A stretch of DNA of 12,011 nucleotides from Baffinella frigidus (Eukaryota; Cryptophyceae; Cryptomonadales; Baffinellaceae): contig MU646820.1 of assembly GCA_026770585.1 (NCBI GenBank), forward strand, positions 197,959-209,969, written 5' to 3'. Below the pieces are notes generated by a model. That model did not search any database. It was not told the DNA's origin and worked only from the letters and a program-made list of their open reading frames with translations. The position numbers and the translations under genes were made by a program. Below, one piece after another: positions 1-7,959 of the stretch; the stretch's first letter is position 1; each line of letters starts with the position of its first letter.

Positions 1-193
1 CGCGCCACGCGTCCCCCCTCGCCCCCTCCACTCGCCCCATTCCCCGCGTCGAGCGCCACAGCCTCCAGCGCCCCCCGCACCAGCCGGCAGAACGCCACCC
101 CGTCCCCCGCGCCCCCCCCAGCCGCTTCCAGCACACGCTCCAGACATGCGAGGGCGTCTCCCGCCGCGGGTGTCTCGCCGCTGGGCGGCAGGC
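1..193 (-). CDS. TBC1D32: Probable further BROMI-like exon, cut by the window edge
   Basis: Reading the minus strand from a CCAG acceptor at 195-194 gives a frame open to the left edge of the window. It encodes LPPSGETPAAGDALACLERV followed by LEAAGGGAGDGVAFCRLVRG and ALEAVALDAGNG. The helical Leu/Ala/Gly character and high third-position GC resemble the upstream exons. The exon begins in phase 1 and would join the 1197 donor in frame. I see no motif that names it. It could belong to a separate gene, but there is no sign of a gene end between it and exon 2. Confidence 0.45.
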
Positions 194-3100
194 CTGGTTT
201 AGGGTTTACGGCGGCTTAGGGTGTAGGGTGTAGGGTGTAGGGCGTAGGGTGTAGGGTGCGGGTTCAGGAAGTAGGGTGTTGGCTTAGGGCGCCCCACCGC
301 TCGCGGGCGGACCAACCGGCAGCGCACCCATCTCGCTCCAAAAGTTGACGTCCGGCGCGCGCGAATCCAGCCCGGCGGAGATGAAGGTGCCTGCCGCCGA
401 CGCAGGGAGGTTCTCAGGAAGCGTAGCTAGTGGGAGCATAGGCTGCCTGGCAGCGTGTATACCCCGGAGAGGACGGTGCCTGCCGTCGAAGCAGGACGCG
501 TTTCAGGGGGAGTAGCAAGCGTCTCACCAACCAGAATGGGTCTCATCACGCCTCACTCGAACAAGGAATTGGTCTCAGCGAAACAATAAGGGTCTGCGCA
601 CGCCTCACTGGTATCAGGAGAGGGTGCCTCGCAGCGTGTGGACCCCGCGGGCAGATGCCACGGGAAGGCCGTGCACAGAGAATGCCGGAATGGTGGGAGG
701 GGAGGCAGCACCGCGGAGGAGGAGCAGGTCGCGGGAGAGCGAGCGCGCGTCCCGCACCCACGCCCCTCCACAACTGCCAGCCCACGCGCGCCGTTAACCC
801 GGGAACAGGTTATTGAGGTTCAAGTCCCCCCCCTAACCCTCGTTCGCGTCTTGCTCCATCATGCTCCCCGGAACCTCGCTCGCGCCTTTCTGCATCGTGC
901 ATCGTGCATCGTGAACGCGCGGGAACGTGCTAGGAGGCATGTGCAGCCAGGAGGAGATGAGAGCCGGCCGGGCAACGATGCATCAACCCTGCGCGGACGG
1001 GGGCGCCCCCTCATCGACCGCCACCAACATGTCCAGGTTGGCCAACAAAGTGCATACGCCGACGCCCAGCCAGAGTTGGGATGTGACCCCACCCAACCCC
1101 ACCGTCGAAGAGGGCGTTGGTACCTTGTTCGCAGCGCGCGCGCGCCTCCCAGCGAGAGCACGCGCTTCGCCAGCCCCGCGCCACTCCATTCCCCACCGGG
1201 GACCAGCACCGCGCTGCTTCCACCCCCCTCCGCCTCCAGCTGCCCTCCCTCCAGCTGCCCCCCATCCTGCCCCCCCCCCTCCGCCCACGGTCCACGATCG
1301 TCAACTCCCTCCCCCACACTCCCCCACTCAACCTCAGCCACGTGCCGCGCCCTCCACGCCTCCCCGCACACCCCCTCCCCGCCAACCCCTCGCACAAACC
1401 CGTCCAAATTCAAGGCCCCGGCTGCTTCGAAACGCAGCACCAGTTCTCGCAGCCTCCCGTCTGTTTCTGTCCCACCCCCGCCCCCAGCGAGAGCCCCTCC
1501 AGCCCCCTCCTCCGCCTCCCCCTCGTCCTCGCTCCTGCCGAAGCCCCCCACCAGTCCCGCGAGTCCCACCAGACACGACAAATCCTCCTCCACCCAGCAA
1601 CCGTCCAGTCCCTCCGCCCCGTCCCCTCGCACGATGCCACCAGCCTCCTCCCCCTGCTTCGCCCAATCGCCGCCCCGGGAGTGCACCATAGAGCCCAACA
1701 CCTCTCGTAAGACGCGCCGCACTGGCACCTCAGCGCCCGGGACAGACGAGAGCGCGGCAAGTGCAGCCCATCCCCACGCCGGCCGCGTGTGTCGCCCCCC
1801 CGAGGAGTTACTCGCCGCGAGCGAGTCAACCACCTGCCGTCCCGCGCGCCGCACCGCCGCATCCACCGTCGCCCCTCCCCCCTCCCATACCCTGGTGGGG
1901 AGCACGAGCACAAGCGCGACGCCCGCGTCCTGCGCCCTCCCCCCCGCGCTCTGGCCCAGCAGGTGCGTCGGAACCCCCAGCACGCCCTCGAAGGCTGCGA
2001 GCACCTGCCCCGCCGCGCGGCAGGCCTGGCACACTTGCAGCACCGGCCAGAGCGTCGTGCCTGCCGCGGCTGCGCCCTCCTCGCGCACCGCCTCCCCGTC
2101 TGCCCCGCAGAGACGCGCGGCTGCAGCGAATGCCACCGTGCACGTTTCTCCCAGAGCAGCCACCAACGTGTCCTCGTGCTGACCCAGCCCCCCTGCCAGG
2201 CCTTGCATGCCCCACAGCTCCGCCAACGCTGCCGGGGAGGCAGAGCACGATCCCCGTCCGCTTTCGCCAGGGAGCAGGCGGAGGAGGGACGAGAGAGTCA
2301 AAAGGAATCCGCGCGGTGACGACACCACCTGTCAGCCACGCATTCATGAGCGTCAGCAGACAGAACGCAGACAGGAAGGGTAAGCGAGCAGCGGCACGAA
2401 GAGTCTTTGCTATCTGGCACACGCTTGCTACCTTTCCCTGCTGCTGCTGGCTCGCACTTCCGTTCTGCAAGAGGCAGCGGACGGGGGGGGAGCACCGTCT
2501 GGAGCAGCCCCGCGCCCGCGTGAGCCGCCTCTGGTCCGCCGCCGCCCGCTGTCGTCCACTCCAGCAGCCGCCGCGCCCCAGCAACACCGGCCGCCACAGC
2601 GCGCGAGGAGGCGGCGTGTCCGTCGACGCTGCTCCAGGAGAGGCGGCAGAGCGCCGATGCGAGGATGGCGGTGAGGGTGCGCGCACACGCGAGGAGCAGG
2701 CACAGCCACGGTCCTGTAAGCGGCGCCCCCGGCGTGGCAGCGGCGACCGCGCGCGCGATGGCCTCGGAGAGCACCTCGGCAACTTCGCCCAGGTCACCCG
2801 GCACGGCGCCACCCTCGTCCCCCCTGTGTTCATCTCCACGCAACAGCGCCCCGAGCAGCGATACGCCCTGCGCAGCCTCCAGCCGTGCCAGCGCCAGCAT
2901 CCCCTCCCCAGTACCTTCCGGCTCCTTGTCGAGGAGCACGGCTGCGCAGCGAGCGAGTGCCAGAAGCGCGGGGGAGAGAGATGTTATGGTCGCGGCTTGG
3001 CGGAGCGCGGCGAGGGGGGCGGCGCGGGCGGCGACGGGATGGAGCCAGCGCGCGGAGGGGTCAGCAATCGCGAAGAGGAGAAGCGGCGAGAGGGGGCGCG

Positions 3101-3998
3101 GGAGCGAGAGGGCGGGGAGCGATGATGCGGTCTTGGCGGCTGAGTGCAGAGGGATGTTGCGCGAGAGGAGGGAGCAGAGGGAGGAGCAGAAAGTTGAGGA
3201 CTGCTCCTCGGAGAGGTCCACCCACGAACGCGCCACCTCCGGCATCATGTGTGCGAGGAGGCGGACGCGAGCGCCCATCTGCGCGTGCGGGAGAAGCGAG
3301 GCGTCCCCGGATATCTGGGGCGGCGACGCCCCCGCGACTAGCGAATCCAGGTGGTGGATCAGGGCCAGGGCCACCTCCGAGGCGAATGCGCCGGGTAGAG
3401 CGGCTTCGAAGTACTTCGTGAGAGTCTGCTCGGCCGAGGCGCTCACGTCGGATGCTGGGTCTGCGAGTGCTGCGCTGAGTCCATCGCGCACGGCCGACCA
3501 ATTGGAGTCGGCAAGCACTTCGCTCGCGTCCAAGCTGTCCAGCTTCTTCAGCGCTGCTGCACGCACGGCCGAAGCCTCCTGAGCGGGCAGCCCCTCCGCG
3601 AGGAGGTCATGTCCGATCCCGACCACGTCGAAGTCGTCCTTCCCACCGTCTCCCCAAGGCTCCCCGCCCGCCGAGAACAGGCCGCGGCCTGTATCAGCGC
3701 CGCTCCCGCTCCCGCTCCCGCTGCTGCTCTCTCGCCACTGATCGTGCCCCCCGCCAGATGCATCTCTCTCACTCCCGCTGTCGTCGTCGCTGTCGAAGGT
3801 CCAGACCACAGTCTTCCGCGGCCCATCTGCCCCCAGCGAATCCTCTCCTCCAGCAGCGGCGTGTTCCACCGCGTCTGCAAAGTTGGGGTGCGCCAGCAGC
3901 CGCTCTACAATGGCGTCCACGTCCGCCTCCGTCACCTCGCCCAGCCTCTGCAGCTCCTCGTCCAGCAGCTTGCCGAGCCTGCTCTCCAGCTCGCCCAT
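1..3998 (-). CDS. TBC1D32: BROMI/TBC1D32-like ciliary protein, 5' part of gene (3' end outside window)
   Basis: This is the gene-level entry; the proposed exons are 3998-2432, 2228 to about 1197, and 193-1 continuing past the window edge. BROMI (broad-minded, TBC1D32) is known in animals as a ciliary protein that works with the CCRK/CDK20 kinase in cilium assembly and Hedgehog signalling, and it ends in a TBC-like domain. Only the N-terminal and middle parts would be present here, so the TBC-like domain cannot be checked. The assignment rests on exon 1, where several helical segments follow the order and spacing I remember for the animal protein. The second exon is leucine/alanine/glycine-rich helical sequence without a diagnostic motif, and the third is placed only by frame and context. 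The gene is transcribed away from the SNARE gene, with 326 bp between the two ATGs. An unrelated helical-repeat protein remains possible. Confidence 0.6.
197..290 (-). repeat. Degenerate telomere-like repeats next to a splice acceptor
   Basis: The plus strand reads TTTAGGGTTT and then several GTGTAGGG units with variants, so the minus (sense) strand reads CCCTACAC and CCCTAAACC. The array ends at the CCAG acceptor at 195-194. The variants show that it is an old interstitial array and not a chromosome end. Confidence 0.75.
386..516. repeat. Diverged direct repeat, two copies of about 42 bp, 89 bp apart
   Basis: Positions 386-428 and 475-516 both begin GGTGCCTGCCG and both end in a GTAGC-like sequence, with several differences between. 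Flanking sequence also repeats: GGGTCTC..CACGCCTCACT near 538 resembles 590, and a GCAGCGTGT motif occurs at both 451 and 633. This suggests a longer, badly eroded tandem repeat at about 386-660 inside the intron. Confidence 0.5.
1197..2228 (-). CDS. TBC1D32: BROMI-like exon 2 (3' boundary uncertain)
   Basis: The start is set by the acceptor CTCTGCCTCCCCGGCAG on the minus strand, a good pyrimidine tract plus CAG. Its phase 1 matches the exon 1 donor, and the resulting intron (2431-2229) is 203 bp with a CTGAC branch-like site near 2335. A second acceptor-like CAG at 2329 would be phase 0 and does not match. The exon encodes Leu/Ala/Gly-rich helical sequence such as LAELWGMQGLAGGLGQHEDT and LWPVLQVCQACRAAGQVLAA, then a Gly/Glu-rich stretch. 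The end at 1197 uses a G/GTGGGG donor whose phase suits the exon at 193. An alternative donor AAG/GTACCA would end the exon at 1124 but in a phase that does not fit 193, so another small exon could exist. The family cannot be told from this exon alone. Confidence 0.5.
2432..3998 (-). CDS. TBC1D32: BROMI-like exon 1 (N-terminal 522 residues)
   Basis: The first ATG in frame is at 3998; the frame stays open upstream to a GTG at 4064, but no ATG lies there. The protein starts MGELESRLGKLLDEELQRL and has a short helical head. Residues about 65-122 form an acidic, Ser/Gly-rich linker (including SDDDSGSERD). Alpha-helical repeat-like sequence follows. Residues about 130-220 include LADSNWSAVRDGLSAALADP, and later stretches include RVRLLAHMMPEVARSW and LLFAIADPSARWLHP. 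These align in order with remembered BROMI segments (a xxNWxxLxxxLxxxLxDP stretch, a KVRLLxxxxxEAxxxW stretch and a FFALVDxxxxWxxxW stretch). The exon ends at GGAAAG/GTAGCA in phase 1, which fits the acceptor at 2229. Strong third-position GC supports coding. The plus-strand open frames across this exon are low-complexity Pro/Ser/Arg sequence and were treated as shadows. Confidence 0.7.
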
Positions 3999-4324
3999 CG
4001 TCGAAAGTTTAGAGAAGAGTCTTCCGGGGCTACTGTTTCCCCCGAGAATCCCCTCTTCCGCCACCGACGGAAGCGGCCTGTCCCCGCCGAGCTCTGGAGC
4101 TCACAGATCCTCTTCAGGAGCAGCAGCGGCCTGTTCGGCCGCTTCCCCACCGACCGGATTTAGTTTCGGAAGCGTCGAGCCCTCGACACTTTCTGTCCGA
4201 GACTCCAAAGTTGACGGTTTTGTACCACAAATCCAGGTTGTCAACTTAAACTTGATAAAGCGTCGAGGGCTGGACGCTTCCGTAGGTCAAGGCGGGGAGG
4301 GCTGGTGCGGGGAACGTCAACGAG
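3999..4324. promoter_or_regulatory. Intergenic region between two divergent genes, likely bidirectional promoter
   Basis: Only 326 bp separate the ATG of the minus-strand BROMI-like gene (3998) from the ATG of the plus-strand SNARE gene (4325), so both 5' UTRs and promoters must fit here. I see no clear TATA box. The outstanding feature is an imperfect nested inverted repeat at 4167-4282, placed roughly mid-way and closer to the SNARE start. Confidence 0.6.
4167..4282. repeat. Nested inverted repeat in the divergent promoter
   Basis: The left arm 4167-4192 and right arm 4257-4282 are 26 nt each and inverted complements at 24 of 26 positions. Inside them, AAGTTGAC (4208-4215) and GTCAACTT (4240-4247) form a second inverted pair. 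Each outer arm is itself a near-palindrome built on GTCGAG-CC-CTCGAC, so the GTCGAG half-site occurs about four times. It could be a paired factor-binding site for both genes or the scar of a small foldback element. Confidence 0.75.
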
Positions 4325-4449
4325 ATGGCGAGCGACCCGTTCTACAGCATGAAGGCGGAGGTCGAGGAGGCGCTTAAATCGATCCTCGATGAGCGGGACA
4401 TGAAGCGCGTGCTTTTCGACGTCGAGATGCTCGAGGACTCGATCCAGAG
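4325..4449 (+). CDS. SYP61: SNARE exon 1: start and first part of the N-terminal domain
   Basis: ATG 4325 opens [20 protein letters not shown], and DPFY-x-x-K is the typical syntaxin-6/SYP61 opening. The exon ends SIQR in phase 2 at donor AGAG/GTGCTT. The following 196-bp intron has a CCTAAC branch-like site near 4620 and ends CTCACAG. Confidence 0.88.
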
Positions 4450-7400
4450 GTGCTTGCCGGCATTTGCCCGCGTACTCTGGGCTCCTTTGCTCTTTTCTCT
4501 TTTGCTCTGGGCTCCCAACCGCGCCCCGCCCTGTCACCTCGAGGTGTCAACTCCGTGTGTCAACTCGCCGCGTCACCTCGCAATCCGCTATCACACTCCC
4601 CCCGTGCCGACCACCGCCGACCTAACCGGCCGGCTGCGCTCACAGGGTGCAGGGGAATCTTGCCAGATACGGGCTGGATGAGGCGGAGCTGGCGAGGCGG
4701 AAGGCCTTCGTCATCAGCGTCAAGCAGCAGATTTCGTCACTGCGCGCGCAAGGCGAGGCCCTCTCTCCTTTGCTGGGCGCCCTGGCGTGCCGAACCTGGA
4801 AATTCGCTCGATGCTGATCGTGCACATGAACTGTGGCAGGCCCGGCGCACGGGCAAGGAGCTGCCGGGGGAACCGCGATGCGCGAGAGTCTGCTAGGTGG
4901 CGATAGATCGCAACGGGATTCAGACCGAGCGCGAGCAAACGCTGCTCTCCAGGAAGAAAACGAGGTCAGTCTCCCCGCTGCGGTTTGGGCGTCCTCCGGC
5001 AGCTTTGACGTCTGCTGTGTCCGTGGTTGCCTCTTGCCGTTCTTTCTGCCGAAGCCTCAAGTTGGAAGCTGTGTGCAGAAGAGTGAGCGAGGATGAAAGT
5101 GCAGCATGGTATTTGGCAGCAGGAGGGGAGGGTGTTGGCAGCAGGAGGGGGGTGGTGCACTGACAGGGTGTCGCGCTCGCAGACGTTCATCGAGGGTGAG
5201 GGGCTGAAGCGCGCGCTGATCCAGCGAGAACAAGACGAGGTGCGACAACACTCCTTGCTTTTGTTGCACGGCATGCTTGACCCACCCAGCCGGACCTGCA
5301 GAAAGCTGATTGTGACCATTAATGGTTTAGGGTTTCTAAACCCTAAACCCTGAACACTTAACCATAGACCATAAACCATACACCATAAAAAGTAAACCAT
5401 AAACCACACTCCATAAACCCTAAACCCTAAACCCTAAACCCTAAACACCTAAACCCTAAAACCTTATTCCAAAACCCTAAACCCTGCGCTCTACACCCTA
5501 CACCCTAAATCATAAATCATAAACCACAAGCAATGAACCCTAAAACCCAAATCCTAAACCCTATACCCTAAACTCTCACCCCCAATCCTCAAACCCTCAC
5601 CCCTAAACCCTGAACCCTAGACCCTAAAGCTTAGAACTTCAATAATGAACCATACACTCTGAACACTACAACCACAACCATGAACCCTAAACCCTAAACC
5701 CTAAACCCTAAACCCTAAACCCCAAATCATGAATCATCAACCATGAACCATGAACCATGAACCCTAAACCCTAAACCCTTAACCCTAAACCCCAAACCCT
5801 AAACCCTGAACCCCAAACCCTGAACCCCAAACCCTACACCCTAAACACTAAACCATAGACCCTGAACCCTAAGCCCTAAACCCTAAACCCTTAACCCGGG
5901 GGACAGTGTCTGGACGATCTGAGCCAATCGGTGGCACGAATCGGCGAAATGGGCCTCAACATTCACAACGAACTCTCGGAGCAGGCACGACCCCACCCGT
6001 CCCGTACCCCTTCCCTCCCTACTAGTACCCCTCTCTCGGCTCCCATCAACAACCCCCGGCTTGCGTCGCACCCGGCGCAACTCACGTGAGTCGCCCGCAT
6101 GGAGGGAGAATCGACCTGCGTTCAACGTTCAACGCACACGATTCGCCCTCCTGCGCTCAACTCAGCTGAGGTGTGTGGCACACACCCGGTTTCGAAGGGG
6201 CTTGGTGGCGGTCCCCCAAGGAGGAACCCTGGACCCTGAAACTGAACCCGCAACGCTGCTCACCCACTGATGTTATTCTACGCCGCCCCTGGTGCACCCC
6301 CCACAAAACGCGCGCCGGTCAATCCCCGCGCGCCGGGCCAACTCGCAACACTCGGTGCGATGATTGCAATCATCCTGCGGGCAGACGCTCCAGTGGTGTT
6401 GTTTTCCTGGTGCGTTTTTCGAGTCTCACGATTCCAGCGTCGCGCTCACGAGCAGCGAAGTAGGATGGCCCTGGCGAGACCCGCAGTGGGAGGCGCCCCG
6501 AGCTGCACCTCGGGGCGCCACTGCCCCACGGGGCGCCCTGCCCCACTCTACTATCTCAACCTCACCCCCCCCTCCGAGGAGCGGCGTTCGTCACCTGGGT
6601 CACGGTGTGAAGTTGAGATAGTACGTTGCGGGTGAGGGTTAAGCGCTGGGCAGTGTAGCGCGCGCCAGGTCTGGGGGGTGGCGCGCGTGGGAGTGGGACC
6701 TGCACCCTAAACCATTCACCATAAACCATCAACCGTACACCATACACCACACACCACACACCACACACCATGCACCATACACCATAAACCATCAAGCATG
6801 AAACCATCAAGCATGAAACCATAAAACATAAACCGTAAACCGTGGAGTGTGCAGGATGAGATCCTAGACGATCTCGACGAGCGCACAGACAACACCGTCC
6901 ACAACATGGCCGACGTCAACCGCCTGGTCCCCCCCGCGCCACCTCTTTTCCTTTGAGGCAACTGGCGGTTCACAACCTGATTGTCCAGGCTCGTAACCTA
7001 GGACCCGCATCCCTTCTCAGTATTCTGATTTCTTAGAGAGGTTGTCCGTTGTGCCGTCGCCACCTCCCGCCCCCGCTCTGAGTTCCGATGTTCGCCCCAG
7101 AAGGCTCGTGCAGTCGTCCTGGACCAGGTCCGCACACCTGCCCCCCTCCCGCAGGGGGCTGCCGCTCTCAAGCTGTGAGCTACATGTGTGCCAATGTGCG
7201 GTGTTGCTGCCGCCAGAGACTTGGGCCTGCACCGGGGCAGGGGGGGCTGTCGGGGAGGAGGGCGGCGGAGTGGGTGCGAGATGGCCGTGGGTGGCGTATC
7301 TCCCTGCATTTATCTGCATGGGTTACTTGCGAATAAGGACACGTGCCGTCTTAGGGTCCTACGGTAGGGCTGGTCGTAGGAGCATAGGGCTATGGCTGGT

Positions 7401-7630
7401 CCTAGGAGCGACTACCCTAGGGGCGGCGCTTGTCTTTCGTTTCGAGTAACCCCTGTGCATGTAGATGGGTGGTGACAAGTGGCGTGGGGGCAGGTGGAGC
7501 TCCGCTGCAACATGTTCCGCAGCATGGCGCGGGCCAGAGCGAAGGAGCAGAGGGCAGAGCGCTATTCTCACAGACTCACTCTCGCTCACTCACTATATCG
7601 CACTAACTCCGACTCACTTGCTCTCACTCA

Positions 7631-7662
<32 letters not shown>

Positions 7663-7877
7663 TACTCTCACTCTCACTCACTCACTCACTCACTCACTCA
7701 CTCACTCACTCACTCACTCACTCTCACTCTCACTCTCACTCACTCTCACTCTCACTTTCAGTCTCACTCTCACTCACTCACTCAGTCTCAGTCTCACTCA
7801 CTCACTCACTCTCACTCACTCACTCACTCTCACTCTCACTATCTCTCACTCACTCACTCTCACGCGCCTCTCTCTCT

Positions 7878-7959
<82 letters not shown>

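Larger units (their letters stand above)
194..1196 (-). other. Long intron (about 1 kb) of the BROMI-like gene, no coding sequence recognised
   Basis: This stretch separates the two left-hand BROMI-like exons. Its sense (minus) 3' end is made of CCCTACAC/CCCTAAAC-type repeats that run into the splice acceptor. Its middle holds a diverged direct repeat (386-516 and further partial copies to about 660), and a triple GCATCGT repeat lies near 897-915. The open frames here are Arg/Pro/Ser-rich low-complexity translations on both strands, and I do not call them genes. A small exon cannot be excluded. Confidence 0.4.

Noticed and set aside
800-835. tRNA-like T-arm (GGTTCAAGTCC)
   Set aside because: No acceptor stem, D-arm or anticodon arm could be paired around it.
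983-1288. Minus-strand frame with a protein-like tail (VCTLLANLDMLVAVDEG)
   Set aside because: No AG acceptor lies before the plausible part, and the upstream part is Gly-rich and in a different frame from exon 2; a sequencing frameshift cannot be excluded, but support is too weak.
638-2182. Long plus-strand open frame of 514 codons
   Set aside because: Pro/Ser/Arg/Thr-rich shadow of the minus-strand BROMI-like exon 2 in GC-rich DNA; no motif and no domain-like composition.
2329-2331. CAG at 2331-2329 as acceptor of BROMI-like exon 2
   Set aside because: Its phase does not fit the exon 1 donor at 2431; the CAG ending at 2229 has a better pyrimidine tract and the right phase.
1761-3125. Plus-strand open frame of 454 codons
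   Set aside because: Runs antisense across two BROMI-like exons and their intron, with low-complexity Arg/Pro/Ala composition; explained by high GC.
4966-5409. Minus-strand frames with MVYGLW/GLGFRN-type peptides, also at 6562-6973
   Set aside because: They are reverse translations of CCCTAAA and CCATAAAC arrays inside introns.
5324-5898. Chromosome end (true telomere)
   Set aside because: The units are highly degenerate and lie inside an intron between two matching SNARE exons.
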